A DNA stretch of 64,000 nt, from contig NZ_PYAW01000001.1 of NCBI RefSeq assembly GCF_003014755.1, positions 620,001-684,000 of the forward strand, read 5' to 3'. This document shows, in pieces, positions 8,397 through 17,996 of the stretch. Both the position numbers and the translations under genes were made by a program. The DNA comes from Chitinophaga niastensis. Its GTDB lineage: Bacteria; Bacteroidota; Bacteroidia; Chitinophagales; Chitinophagaceae. Each line of letters begins with the position of its first letter. Position 1 is the first letter of the stretch. A model generated the notes under the pieces. The model saw only the letters and a list, made by a program, of their open reading frames with translations. It was not told where the DNA came from and did no database searches.

Positions 8397-10205
8397 TTAA
8401 GCTTCTGCTTTCATACCCTTAGCTGATCTCTTACGTTCTTCTTCGTCCAGAATGGTTTTACGCATGCGGATAAAGTTAGGCGTAACCTCGATACACTCAT
8501 CATGCTGGATGTACTCCATACATTCTTCCAGTGTCATCAGGATCTTAGGTGCAATGTTAGCAGCACCATCGGTTCCGCTCGCACGCATGTTGGTCAGTTT
8601 CTTACCTTCATTCGGGTTTACAACGAGATCGCCTGGCTTATTAGTTTCGCCAATGATCATACCCTTGTATACTTCTTCTCCCGGATCAACAAAGAAAGAT
8701 CCTCTATCCTGCAGCTTGTCCAATGAGTAACCGGTAGTAGTACCAGCTTCTTTGGCAATCAGCACACCGTTGTTACGGCCTGGGATAGCACCTTTCCATG
8801 GTTTATAATCATTAAAGCGATGTGCCATTACAGCTTCACCAGCAGTAGCGGTCAGCATCTGTGTACGCAAACCAATCAAACCACGGGCAGGAATTTCAAA
8901 TTCCAGGTGTTGCATTTCACCCTTGGTTTCCATGATCATCATTTCACCTTTACGACGGGTTACCAGGTCAATCACCTTGCTCGCAAAATCCTGCGGAACA
9001 TCTACCACGAGTATTTCGTATGGTTCGCATTTTTTGCCATCAACCATCTTCACAATTACCTGAGGCTGACCAACAGTCAACTCATAACCTTCACGACGCA
9101 TGGTTTCAATCAAGATACCTAAGTGCAGGATACCACGGCCATAAACCATGAAGCTATCAGCATTTTCAGAATCCGTAACACGCAGTGCCAGGTTCTTTTC
9201 AGTTTCTTTCATCAAACGATCACGTAAGTGACGGGAAGTAACGAATTTACCATCTTTACCATAGAACGGTGAGTTGTTGATACCAAACAGCATGTTCATG
9301 GTTGGCTCATCTACACTGATCACTGGTAATGCTTCTGGTTCTTCTGCATCAGCAATAGTATCACCGATGTTAAAGTCTTCAATACCTACTACAGCACAAA
9401 TATCACCGGCAAATACTTTAGTTACTCTTCTCTTACCTAATGCTTCAAATATGTACAACTCACGCACTTTCTGCTTTTTGTTGGTACCATCTGCCTGCAT
9501 TAACATAATCCACTGGTTTTCTTCAATGGAAGCACGCGCTACTTTACCTACTGCAATACGACCCAGGAAAGAAGAATAATCCAGGGAAGTGATTTGCATC
9601 TGCAGGTTACCATCTGGTGTTTTAGGTTCCGGAACAAATTCCAGGATACCATCCATCAGTGGAGTAATATCTTCGCTCTGTTCTAATGAACTGTTGAACC
9701 AGCCATTTTTACCGGAGCCATAAAAAGTCGGGAAGTTCAGCTGCTCTTCTGTTGCATCCAGGTTAAAGAACAATTCAAAAACCGCGTCATGTACTTCGTC
9801 AGGACGACAGTTAGCCTTGTCCACCTTGTTGATAACAACAATAGGTTTCAGGTTCAGCTGTAAAGCTTTCTGCAACACAAAACGGGTTTGTGGCATAGGG
9901 CCTTCAAAAGCATCCACCAACAAGATAACACCATCAGCCATTTTCAATACCCGCTCAACCTCACCACCAAAGTCGGCGTGGCCTGGAGTATCAATCACAT
10001 TGATTTTGGTTCCCTTGTACTCAACAGAAGCGTTCTTGCTGAATATGGTGATACCACGCTCTCTTTCAAGATCGTTACTATCCATGATCAGTTCTCCTGA
10101 TTCCTGGTTAGCCCGGAATACATTAGCTTGATGAAGGATTTTGTCAACCAAAGTAGTTTTACCATGGTCTACGTGTGCAATAATTGCGATATTACGAATG
10201 TTCAT
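8397..10205 (-). CDS. typA: Ribosome-associated GTPase TypA/BipA
   Basis: A translational GTPase related to EF-G that acts in 50S subunit assembly and stress or cold adaptation. The 602-residue protein has the G1 motif AHVDHGKT (10-17), DTPG (72-75) and NKVD (126-129), then EF-G-like domains and the TypA-specific C-terminus with GRNNGVLIAKEAG and RASGTDGAANI. Length and motifs are complete. It is transcribed alone, with a clear -7 box upstream and a hairpin terminator downstream. Confidence 0.97.
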   Translation of the reverse strand: MNIRNIAIIAHVDHGKTTLVDKILHQANVFRANQESGELIMDSNDLERERGITIFSKNASVEYKGTKINVIDTPGHADFGGEVERVLKMADGVILLVDAFEGPMPQTRFVLQKALQLNLKPIVVINKVDKANCRPDEVHDAVFELFFNLDATEEQLNFPTFYGSGKNGWFNSSLEQSEDITPLMDGILEFVPEPKTPDGNLQMQITSLDYSSFLGRIAVGKVARASIEENQWIMLMQADGTNKKQKVRELYIFEALGKRRVTKVFAGDICAVVGIEDFNIGDTIADAEEPEALPVISVDEPTMNMLFGINNSPFYGKDGKFVTSRHLRDRLMKETEKNLALRVTDSENADSFMVYGRGILHLGILIETMRREGYELTVGQPQVIVKMVDGKKCEPYEILVVDVPQDFASKVIDLVTRRKGEMMIMETKGEMQHLEFEIPARGLIGLRTQMLTATAGEAVMAHRFNDYKPWKGAIPGRNNGVLIAKEAGTTTGYSLDKLQDRGSFFVDPGEEVYKGMIIGETNKPGDLVVNPNEGKKLTNMRASGTDGAANIAPKILMTLEECMEYIQHDECIEVTPNFIRMRKTILDEEERKRSAKGMKAEA

Positions 10206-10269
10206 ATACTTATGTCTTTAGCTATCAGCCATTAACAAAATTTACGCTAATAGCTACAAAAAGAAGGCG

Positions 10270-10277
10270 CAAAGGTA
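10270..10277 (-). promoter_or_regulatory. Candidate typA -7 box
   Basis: On the minus strand this reads TACCTTTG, an exact TAnnTTTG match, ending 64 bases before the typA ATG. No clear TTTG is seen at the -33 position. Confidence 0.55.
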
Positions 10278-10444
10278 CGAAAAGCTAGCGAGAATGAAGG
10301 GTTCACGTTTTAAATAAATGTAATCATTTGGTCACTTGAAATACACCATTCCTAACAGACTGATTGTCATTGTTTTACAATTAGTTATAACCTAATATTG
10401 CAACCAAATAGTTTTGTGGCGCTGGTTTTAGCCACCCCTGCCTT

Positions 10445-10475
10445 TAATCAGCATAATCCATCTCCCGGGAAAAAG
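10445..10475. repeat. Solo or decayed arm of the 9-bp GATTA family
   Basis: TAATCAGCATAATCC (10445-10459) followed by CTCCCGGGAAAAAG matches the inner-to-outer order of right arms such as the one ending at 37334. No partner arm is found nearby. The rest of the 10206-10575 gap contains the typA promoter and a short imperfect inverted repeat at 10219-10256. Confidence 0.5.
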
Positions 10476-10575
10476 AAATTATACCAGCCGGCCATCGTAT
10501 CTCTCCTTTAATTATAACTATACCAAAACACAGCAAATACCAACCCAGAATATTATGTTGCCTTAATACAAAATG

Positions 10576-12837
10576 CTATTCATTCAGCAATTTCACCACA
10601 TAATCCAACGCACTTTGGTTAGCGGGGTTATCCAGTGCATGAGCAATATCCAGCTTTTCACGGGAGGTAAGATGCCAGGACAAAGCAGCCGCTTTATCCT
10701 GCTTTTGTGGCACATATTGGAAGATCACACGATGGAACTTATCCGGGAAGTAACCTTCCATATAATTCAGCAGGTCGTCCTGATCAAAGTCCTGCATGGC
10801 ACTCCAATGCTGCTGCATAGTAAATAGCGGCTCAAACAGCAGATCACTAAGGTCTTTTGTTTTTTTAATGGGAGAGATATCGTTTTTGCGGGTATCTCGG
10901 ATCTGTATATACACCACTCCGCTGGTGTTTTCATTGATCCATTTATTGAAAGTATACAAATAACGTAAGGTAGTTTGTTGCCCGAAATTATCGCGAATAC
11001 CGGCATCCATCACATCTACAATGGGGTTGCTGGGTAAAAATGCGTTAGGCAATACATACGGAAAAGTAGCACACATCCGGATAGCACTGGTAACGCGTAA
11101 GTCCATCGCATCCTGTGCAGCAAAGTATTGCGCAAAATCCACCCCGTCAATATCACGTACCTGGCGGGTAGGATAAAGATATTGCGGACTGCACAAATAG
11201 CTGATGGGTTGTGGCGAAATCATCAGCCGGCGGCCATCCGCATTGATGGTGGTGTTCCATATAAGCATAGGGATCTCCGCCTTTTCTTCCGGTAACCGGT
11301 AGTCTTTCAACGTTTTATCCAATATACTATCGGTATGTTCATTCAGCTGCATTTCAAAGGCATATCCCCTGTCTTTGGCATATTGGTTTTTGCCGATTTT
11401 AAAACTTCTCCATGGCGTAATAAAATCATTTACTGCCAGGGCCGTAAAAACAGAATTGAGCAAATCACGCGAAACCTTTTCTGCATATATATTGTCACCC
11501 AACCTGATGGGCTTGCCCTGTTGCTGTTCATAATATAGTTCCCGAAAATAGCTGGCTCCCAACATACCGCCGGAAGCTCCCGTCATCAGTACCGTATGTT
11601 TCATCAAACGGCCTTGCAGCAAGCTATCAAGTCGTTGTAATACGTTAAGTGTCCAGGTAGCAGAACGACTTCCTCCCCCGCTGAAGTTCATCACAATCAA
11701 TGGCGGCTTCTTATCTGCCGGGAATTTTGCTCTCCAGGTATCTAATATTTGCAGGGTATGTTTCCTGTCTGCCTCGTATTTATCTCTTGTAAAAAACTTT
11801 TGTAAGGCAGCAACACTATATTCAGGCCGCTCTTTCTTTTGACGGTAGTTCAGGCCGTAAGCTTTGTTGCGGTTATCAACCCAATTGTGTTCTACCATCC
11901 AGTTCAGGCCAAACAACATCACCAGCAATATGGGAATAGACCAGGTTTGCAGCATATATGAATACGCACCAGCTACACCTATCAAGAAGGCAAAGAATAT
12001 AAGTACACTGGCTCCTGCAGGAATCCTGAATACGTCATAATCCATCATATAAGCCAGTATTACCAGGAAGATCAGTGCACAGCCTACGGTGATCATGGCG
12101 GCAAAATGATGCTGCTTGAGGATACCATCCAGGTAATGCTTGTTGTAATGGTCCACATTCCGGGCCCTGCGGATACGCCAGGGGGTGGAAAAGTAGTTAT
12201 GTACCGGTAATGCATTTTCATCCGGTTCCTGCGTAGGCTTCATGATCATCCGCAGGAAGTTGCGCGGATTCCCAAAACGCTTCTCCAGCCGTCGTCCGAT
12301 GTTTTTATCTGCATTAAAAAAATAAAAGAAACAGAAGAAGATGATAAATAGTACCCCGCAGATGAATCCTTCTCCCAGCAACAAAATTTCCGGAATGGTA
12401 CTCAGCTGTTCATAGCGCTGATACTGCCATCCACGATAAAGGATGCTGATAAAAAAAACCAGCGGAATAATTGAATTATTCAGACAATACCTGAAGAAAG
12501 GCTGTGAAGTAGTGGCCAGAAATTTAAAACGGCCGGTATGTAATATGAAAGTGGTGATTTGCCAACTCATGACAAACATGCCAGTAGCAAGCCCCAGAAT
12601 GGTTGTGCTGTAAAAGTTTACCTTGCCCAGGTATTCTGGTGCCAGATATAACGCATCTCCACCAAATACTTTCGCAAAGCCTCCGTTGATAGTACTGAAT
12701 AATATCACCCAGAAGATGAGTAGTATCTGATACTTTCTGAAATGCAGCAATACTAACTGTATAGGGAAAGAATAGTAAATTTTTATTAGTAATAGCTTCA
12801 CCTTCATCAGACGATTATTACGAATAAACTTACGCAA
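10576..12837 (-). CDS. Membrane-anchored patatin-like phospholipase
   Basis: A 753-residue protein with a polytopic N-terminal half (hydrophobic segments near residues 36-50, 75-95, 120-135, 155-175, 248-265, 276-295 and 300-315) and a patatin-type hydrolase in the C-terminal half. The patatin signatures are GGGSRS (387-392, oxyanion hole), GASGG with the likely nucleophile Ser422, and DAG with Asp611. Patatins hydrolyse acyl ester bonds of lipids. The fusion to a multi-helix membrane region suggests it acts on membrane lipids from the cytoplasmic or membrane face. It follows ctaA by 24 bases on the same strand and probably shares its transcript. Substrate unknown. Confidence 0.85.
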   Translation of the reverse strand: MRKFIRNNRLMKVKLLLIKIYYSFPIQLVLLHFRKYQILLIFWVILFSTINGGFAKVFGGDALYLAPEYLGKVNFYSTTILGLATGMFVMSWQITTFILHTGRFKFLATTSQPFFRYCLNNSIIPLVFFISILYRGWQYQRYEQLSTIPEILLLGEGFICGVLFIIFFCFFYFFNADKNIGRRLEKRFGNPRNFLRMIMKPTQEPDENALPVHNYFSTPWRIRRARNVDHYNKHYLDGILKQHHFAAMITVGCALIFLVILAYMMDYDVFRIPAGASVLIFFAFLIGVAGAYSYMLQTWSIPILLVMLFGLNWMVEHNWVDNRNKAYGLNYRQKKERPEYSVAALQKFFTRDKYEADRKHTLQILDTWRAKFPADKKPPLIVMNFSGGGSRSATWTLNVLQRLDSLLQGRLMKHTVLMTGASGGMLGASYFRELYYEQQQGKPIRLGDNIYAEKVSRDLLNSVFTALAVNDFITPWRSFKIGKNQYAKDRGYAFEMQLNEHTDSILDKTLKDYRLPEEKAEIPMLIWNTTINADGRRLMISPQPISYLCSPQYLYPTRQVRDIDGVDFAQYFAAQDAMDLRVTSAIRMCATFPYVLPNAFLPSNPIVDVMDAGIRDNFGQQTTLRYLYTFNKWINENTSGVVYIQIRDTRKNDISPIKKTKDLSDLLFEPLFTMQQHWSAMQDFDQDDLLNYMEGYFPDKFHRVIFQYVPQKQDKAAALSWHLTSREKLDIAHALDNPANQSALDYVVKLLNE

Positions 12838-12861
12838 ATAATTATGATTTACGAATTACTA

Positions 12862-13935
12862 TTATTTGTTAACACTACCCACTCCCCGGCTCAGATAAAA
12901 TGTCCAGACCAATGATAATAACAGCAGCATTCCTACACCCTGATGGAGGATACCATAGCTTACGGGTATTTTAATCTGGCTGTTAAGCAGGGTGAGCACT
13001 CCCAGCAATACCTGTAATAAAACCAGCAGTAGCGGTAAATAACGGGTAACGTGCAGCAGACTATTGGTGGGCGTTTGTGCAGATTTCCACCACCACAAAG
13101 CTATCAGGATCGTGATCAGATACGCCAGACCGCGATGTATAAATTGAATAGTAATAGGATTATGTACAATATCAGTTGCAAACCCGCCCTGAGAAAACAT
13201 GCCTGCGGGTATCCAGGAGCCATTGATATCCGGCCAGGTATTAGCCACAAGGGCAGTATGCAAACCAGCCATAAACGCGCCGTAAACCAGCTGTATACCT
13301 ACTAATGCCAGCAGCCATATATTCAGTGTGCGCAAAGCAGGTACTTTTAATATTTCTGTAGGGCGTACACTTAGTTTCAATGCAAACCAAAACACATAAC
13401 ATAACAACACCAGTGCTGCAATAAAGTGCACAGCCAGGCGGATATGATTCACATACAGATTTTCTTCATTCAATCCACTCATTACCATGATCCAGCCAAT
13501 AACGCCCTGCAGGCCTCCCAGCAGGAACAATATGAGCATAGGATTGATCATGCTTTTATTGATCTTCTTTGTTATAATAAAATAAATAAACGGCACGATG
13601 AACACCAGACCCATTAAGCGTGCCCAGTCACGGTGCAGCCACTCCCAGAAATAGATAAATTTGAAATCCGCTAAAGTGAAGTGATTATTGATATATTGAT
13701 ATTGGGCTATTTTTTTATATCCATCAAAAGCTTCCTGCCAGGCATGCTCATTCATAGGCGGCAGAGCGCCCAGTATAAGCTTCCATTCAGTAATAGACAA
13801 GCCGGAACCGGTTAAACGGGTCAGGCCACCCAGGAGTACCTGTACTATTAACATACCCACGCCTATATATAACCAGATGGCTACCGGGCGGTTATTCTTT
13901 ATTGTACCTGCTTCTTTTAATATAACTGTTTCCAT
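12862..13935 (-). CDS. ctaA: Heme A synthase (CtaA/COX15 type)
   Basis: Integral-membrane enzyme that oxidises the C8 methyl group of heme O to make heme A for cytochrome oxidase. The 357-residue protein starts with the family hallmark LGGLTRLTGSGLSITEWK and has about eight membrane segments with conserved histidines, for example in EWLHRDWARLMG, HFIAALVLL, IQFIHRGLAY and ILHQGVGM. The patatin gene lies directly downstream. Other cytochrome oxidase genes are not in the window. The -7 box lies unusually near the start codon. Confidence 0.95.
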   Translation of the reverse strand: METVILKEAGTIKNNRPVAIWLYIGVGMLIVQVLLGGLTRLTGSGLSITEWKLILGALPPMNEHAWQEAFDGYKKIAQYQYINNHFTLADFKFIYFWEWLHRDWARLMGLVFIVPFIYFIITKKINKSMINPMLILFLLGGLQGVIGWIMVMSGLNEENLYVNHIRLAVHFIAALVLLCYVFWFALKLSVRPTEILKVPALRTLNIWLLALVGIQLVYGAFMAGLHTALVANTWPDINGSWIPAGMFSQGGFATDIVHNPITIQFIHRGLAYLITILIALWWWKSAQTPTNSLLHVTRYLPLLLVLLQVLLGVLTLLNSQIKIPVSYGILHQGVGMLLLLSLVWTFYLSRGVGSVNK

Positions 13936-13943
13936 AAACGATG

Positions 13944-13951
13944 CAAAATTA
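13944..13951 (-). promoter_or_regulatory. Candidate ctaA -7 box with very short leader
   Basis: The minus strand reads TAATTTTG, an exact consensus match, with only eight bases between it and the ctaA ATG. A TTG lies 23 bases further upstream (13975-13977 complement). The transcript would start almost at the start codon. Confidence 0.55.
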
Positions 13952-14127
13952 TGTCAGAAAAAATGAACAGGCGACAAGAAGCTTGAAATTTCTCACATTA
14001 TTTTAACAATGGCGTAATATTCTGTTAACTCCAACATCGGAGCTTTGCATTGAAAATTAAACGGCACCATTGTATTAGCTAATACCGCCCTCATTTAAAA
14101 AGCTCAACACATTAAAAAAATAATGTC

Positions 14128-14577
14128 ATGAAACATTTAAGTTTTGTTTTAGCACCCAAAGTAGTAATGCTCGTATTAGCTGCTATCCTGTTCCCAATTT
14201 TGCACATCACAGCACAAGAAAAAGCATTTGCTTATAACGCTGCTAAGTTTGTGATCGAAAAACGTGGTACAGAAGCGGCTCCCAAGACATTTAACTTTCA
14301 AATCACACAGCTGACAAAGGATCAACTCCTGTTTGGAATCGCAGTTGAAAACCCAGCCAACGAAAAGTTAACGCTTTACATCAAAGACAATTTCAACAAC
14401 ACACTGCACCGCGAAACACTGCCAGCTACCGCCAGATTTGAAGCGCGTTACAACCTGCAGTCATTGGAAGATGGTGAATATATTTTTGAAATCAGATGCG
14501 GAAAAAATAAAATTGCAGAGAAAGCAATTGCTATAAAGACACAAACGATGGTTAACAGAAATGTTTCTGTAGAGTAA
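14128..14577 (+). CDS. Small secreted protein with beta-sandwich-like tail, unknown function
   Basis: 149 residues with a signal peptide ending near HITAQ/E. The mature domain contains LYIKDNFNNTLHRETLP and LEDGEYIFEIRCGKNKIAEK, which is the pattern of the DUF3244 or type IX sorting-like beta-sandwich (a short Ig-like module giving a ...G-Y-x-F-x-I... strand). It lacks a long upstream passenger, so it is not a normal sorted protein but a free-standing module. Cellular location is inferred as periplasm or surface. It is converging on the GH3 gene, with fold-back element A2 in between. Confidence 0.7.
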   Translation: MKHLSFVLAPKVVMLVLAAILFPILHITAQEKAFAYNAAKFVIEKRGTEAAPKTFNFQITQLTKDQLLFGIAVENPANEKLTLYIKDNFNNTLHRETLPATARFEARYNLQSLEDGEYIFEIRCGKNKIAEKAIAIKTQTMVNRNVSVE

Positions 14578-14578
14578 G

Positions 14579-14769
14579 GATTGTCTTTCTCCCGATTAGG
14601 CTGATTATACTGATTACCCTGATTATATTTTTTGATTTAAAAAGATTAGCGAAGATTAAAGCGATTAATACCCGCTCTTATCTTCGCTAATCTTTTTTTA
14701 ATCTTAAAATAATCAAAAAATATAATCAGGGTAATCAGTATAATCAGCCTAATCGGGAGAAAGACAATC
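14579..14769. repeat. Fold-back element A2 (9-bp GATTA-type units)
   Basis: The arms 14579-14637 and 14711-14769 are perfect 59-bp reverse complements. A second inner stem pairs AAAGATTAGCGAAGAT with ATCTTCGCTAATCTTT. It fills the gap between two convergent genes, starting 2 bases after one stop codon and ending 2 bases before the other stop codon at 14771. It could act as a terminator in both directions. Confidence 0.92.
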
Positions 14770-14770
14770 T

Positions 14771-17755
14771 CTATTTCAGCAACGACTCATACACCGCATC
14801 CATCATTTTCTCTCTTGTTCGCAGCACAGATAATTTCGTATTGGCGCCACCGTTAGGATACACCCGGTTGCTCAGAAATATAAATACCAGGTTGCTGGAA
14901 GGATCTACCCATACACAGGTGCCGGTATAACCGGTATGCCCGAATGTAGCAGCAGAAGCGTTTTTAGCCGGATAAGGCTCTCGTCTGGTTACATTGTCTT
15001 TTTCAGGTTTATCAAAACCCAAACCACGGCGGCTAATATTGCTGTTATAAGCAGTAAATAGTTTCACTGTTTCCGGCTTAATGTATTGTACGCCATTGAA
15101 TGTTCCATTATTCAACAACATCTGCATAATTATACCAAGGTCGTGCGCATTTGAGAATAATCCGGCATGACCGGCAACACCACCAAACATGGCCGCTCCG
15201 GGATCATGTACATCTCCCCGGAGTTGCTGTACCCTAAAACTCTGTTCATGTTCTGTGGGTACAATCTCCGATAAAGGAAATCGTTCCCGCGGTAAAAAGC
15301 CGGTAGTAGCCAGTCCCATCGGATTGTAAAAAGTTTCCTTCACATATTCATTCAGCTTTTTACCGGTGAGCTGCTCTACTATCTTACCTAAAAAAATATA
15401 ATCACAATCACTGTAAACGTAGCCCTGACGTGGTGATAATTTACTGTCAAGGATTTTTTTCCAGAGCGTGTCTATATAATTGTTACCCATGTACATATGA
15501 TCTGCCACGCGGACGCTGTGTGTAGCATCCGGCTCTTTATGATACAGCATAGTATCCGGATAGCCATCCGGATAAAGGGTTTCTTTATAAAAAGGAATAA
15601 AAGGTGTCAACCCGGCCTGGTGCAACAGTACATCACGAATGCGGAGACCCGCTTTATCTGTGCCCAGTACCAGTGGAAGATAAACTCCCAGCGTAGCATC
15701 CAGGTTAAGTTTTCCTTCATCATAAAGACGCATCACCGCTAAAGTGGTGGCACAGATCTTTGTTACAGACGCCAGATCATAAATAGATTGTGGTGATACC
15801 GGTTCCTGTTTGTTATACTCGTAATGACCGAAACACCGGTTGTATATAACCTTTCCGTCTTTCATGGCCAGCACTTCACAGCCAGGAGCAGCACCACGGG
15901 CTATCATATCATTGGCCAGACCATCTATTTTTAATAGCGCCTGTTCGTTTAATCCTGCCTCCTGCGGAGTGATGGCGGGCAAAGCGGCAAACTGATCAAC
16001 AGTATATGTGATGCCGGTACCTGAAGGCAGCGTCGGACAAACGGTTACCGGCAGCTTTCCTTTGGGTCCCAGTTTGCCAAACAGCAGATCCGCAGCCACT
16101 CTTTGTGTAGTACTATCATCTTCATAGGCAGCTATGATATTGGGAGCATCGCAGAAATACTGGGCAGCATAAGGATTACCAAATAAAACGGTAGCAGAAG
16201 GCATCTCCTTTTGCAACTGACGGATGATCAAACGCTCAGCCATAGACAATCCGAAATTGTTTGCCGGCCGGCGGCTGTAGTCATGCAGACTAATAATAAC
16301 CGCCTTATAGTCACGTTGGATACGGGATACAATGGAGGCTATCTGCTCTACCGACTGGCGGGAGGTAAATATGAAAGCATCTGTGCCGGGTTTGTATGTT
16401 TTCACGGCTTGCAGGAAAGTATTGCTGGCATCTGCTCCAACAGCAATAACAGCCAGCTTTTGCTGGGTCATGGCCGGAGAAAACGGGATCAGTTTTTTAT
16501 CATTCCGCATGAGCGTGATAGCATTTTCCGCAATACGTCTGCGCAGAGAATCAGTTTTTGCGTTGAGATCGTTCGCCAGGTTGTTGGTATCTATATGTTG
16601 TGGTTTCCACAGTCCCAGGTTGTATTTGGCGCGCAATACTTTTTTCACGCGTTCATCTACTTCATCCTGATCAATTTTGCCGTTTTTGATGGCTTTTTTA
16701 ATGGCTGCCACACTGCCGGCAGCTGTAGAAGGCAATATCATCAGGTCGTTGCCTGCCAGCAATGACTGTAAGGATTCCTGTCCTTTTGTATAGAATTTGG
16801 CGATGCCTTTCATTTCCAGCGCATCTGTTACAACAAGCCCTTTATAGCCCAATTCGTTTTTCAACAGTTTAGTAACTGCATTATAAGAGATGGAGGTAGG
16901 TGTATTGGGCTTTTTATCGATCGCCGGAATATACAGATGTGCAATCATGATAGAGCCAACGCCGGCCGCAATAGCTTCGCGGAATGGATACAGCTCCAAT
17001 GAATCCAGTTGCTCACGGGTTTTGTTGATCGTAGGCAGATCCAGGTGGGAATCTACATTAGTATCTCCATGACCGGGAAAATGTTTAGCGCAGGCCATCA
17101 CGCCAACTTCCTGCATACCTTTGATGGTAGACACTCCCATGCGGGCTACCTGGTATTTATTTTCTCCGAACGACCGATCGTTGATCACCGGATTATTGGG
17201 ATTATTATTTACATCCATATCCGGTGCAAAGTCTATATGGATGCCTATGCGCTTGCATTGTTCTCCCATAATACGACCAGCATCGTAGGCCAGGGAAGTA
17301 TCCTCCACTGCTCCTATCATCATGTTACGGGGTAAAGCGATCACGCTGTCCAGGCGCATGCCCAGCCCCCATTCTCCGTCGATAGCCACCAGCAGTGGCA
17401 CTTTGGAAATAGATTGATAGTAGTTGGTGAGGTTAGCCTGTCGTACCGGGCCACCCTGAAAAAAGATAATGCCGCCTACTTTGTTATCCTGTATATCTTT
17501 TACCACAGCGTCGATATGATCCTGTCCGAGGTTAGAATGTGCCCGGATCATGATGAGCTGCGCAATGCGTTCATCCTGGTTAAGGGATTGGAACACGCTA
17601 TCGGCCCACTGTGATGCTTTATCCTGTTGTTGTGGGGTTTGTTGTGTAATAATTTTTTTATGTTTCTTTTTGCTGATAAATCCCGGGGGCATAGAAATGG
17701 CGCTCCCTGTCAACATCAAGCCTGTTAGTCCTGCAACCAGTAATTGTTTCCTCAT
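14771..17755 (-). CDS. GH3 (NagZ-like) glycosidase fused to a beta-lactamase-fold serine hydrolase
   Basis: A 994-residue secreted two-enzyme fusion. The N-terminal half is a GH3 domain of the NagZ type: KHFPGHGDT (224-232, His general acid/base loop) and VVTDALEM with nucleophile Asp311. A GH3 C-terminal-like alpha/beta domain spans about 400-580. From about 600 it is a class C beta-lactamase-fold hydrolase, with SVTK (Ser663, Lys666), a YSD motif in YVYSDCDY and HTG in FGHTGYTG. A signal peptide (MRKQLLVAGLTGLMLTGSAIS) predicts the periplasm. NagZ removes N-acetylglucosamine from muropeptides; the second domain may cut peptide or ester bonds in the same material. The combination suits cell-wall recycling or predation. 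The fusion is known in Bacteroidota. Confidence 0.92.
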   Translation of the reverse strand: MRKQLLVAGLTGLMLTGSAISMPPGFISKKKHKKIITQQTPQQQDKASQWADSVFQSLNQDERIAQLIMIRAHSNLGQDHIDAVVKDIQDNKVGGIIFFQGGPVRQANLTNYYQSISKVPLLVAIDGEWGLGMRLDSVIALPRNMMIGAVEDTSLAYDAGRIMGEQCKRIGIHIDFAPDMDVNNNPNNPVINDRSFGENKYQVARMGVSTIKGMQEVGVMACAKHFPGHGDTNVDSHLDLPTINKTREQLDSLELYPFREAIAAGVGSIMIAHLYIPAIDKKPNTPTSISYNAVTKLLKNELGYKGLVVTDALEMKGIAKFYTKGQESLQSLLAGNDLMILPSTAAGSVAAIKKAIKNGKIDQDEVDERVKKVLRAKYNLGLWKPQHIDTNNLANDLNAKTDSLRRRIAENAITLMRNDKKLIPFSPAMTQQKLAVIAVGADASNTFLQAVKTYKPGTDAFIFTSRQSVEQIASIVSRIQRDYKAVIISLHDYSRRPANNFGLSMAERLIIRQLQKEMPSATVLFGNPYAAQYFCDAPNIIAAYEDDSTTQRVAADLLFGKLGPKGKLPVTVCPTLPSGTGITYTVDQFAALPAITPQEAGLNEQALLKIDGLANDMIARGAAPGCEVLAMKDGKVIYNRCFGHYEYNKQEPVSPQSIYDLASVTKICATTLAVMRLYDEGKLNLDATLGVYLPLVLGTDKAGLRIRDVLLHQAGLTPFIPFYKETLYPDGYPDTMLYHKEPDATHSVRVADHMYMGNNYIDTLWKKILDSKLSPRQGYVYSDCDYIFLGKIVEQLTGKKLNEYVKETFYNPMGLATTGFLPRERFPLSEIVPTEHEQSFRVQQLRGDVHDPGAAMFGGVAGHAGLFSNAHDLGIIMQMLLNNGTFNGVQYIKPETVKLFTAYNSNISRRGLGFDKPEKDNVTRREPYPAKNASAATFGHTGYTGTCVWVDPSSNLVFIFLSNRVYPNGGANTKLSVLRTREKMMDAVYESLLK

Positions 17756-17896
17756 ATCATAAACTTACAAATATTCATGGAGTAAATGTAGCGGCCTAAA
17801 CCTGAATATCAACTAATTACTAATATTAATTATATGATTTTGTTAGATAGAAACAATTTTGCTAAATTCATATAGGTTATTGAAGATAATTTAGAG

Positions 17897-17949
17897 ATTC
17901 TCTCCAAATATTAAAATATCTTTATTATTTGGAGAGAATAATTACAATT
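17897..17949. promoter_or_regulatory. Hairpin-forming inverted repeat upstream of adk
   Basis: ATTCTCTCCAAATA (17897-17910) and TATTTGGAGAGAAT (17936-17949) are perfect 14-bp arms around a 25-base AT-rich spacer. The element lies 47 bases before the adk -7 box. It lacks the unit structure of the fold-back families, and could be a dimeric-regulator site. Confidence 0.5.
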
Positions 17950-17996
17950 AGTTTAATCAATCGTAATTTTAATTAGCAATACATTCAACTGTTTAT

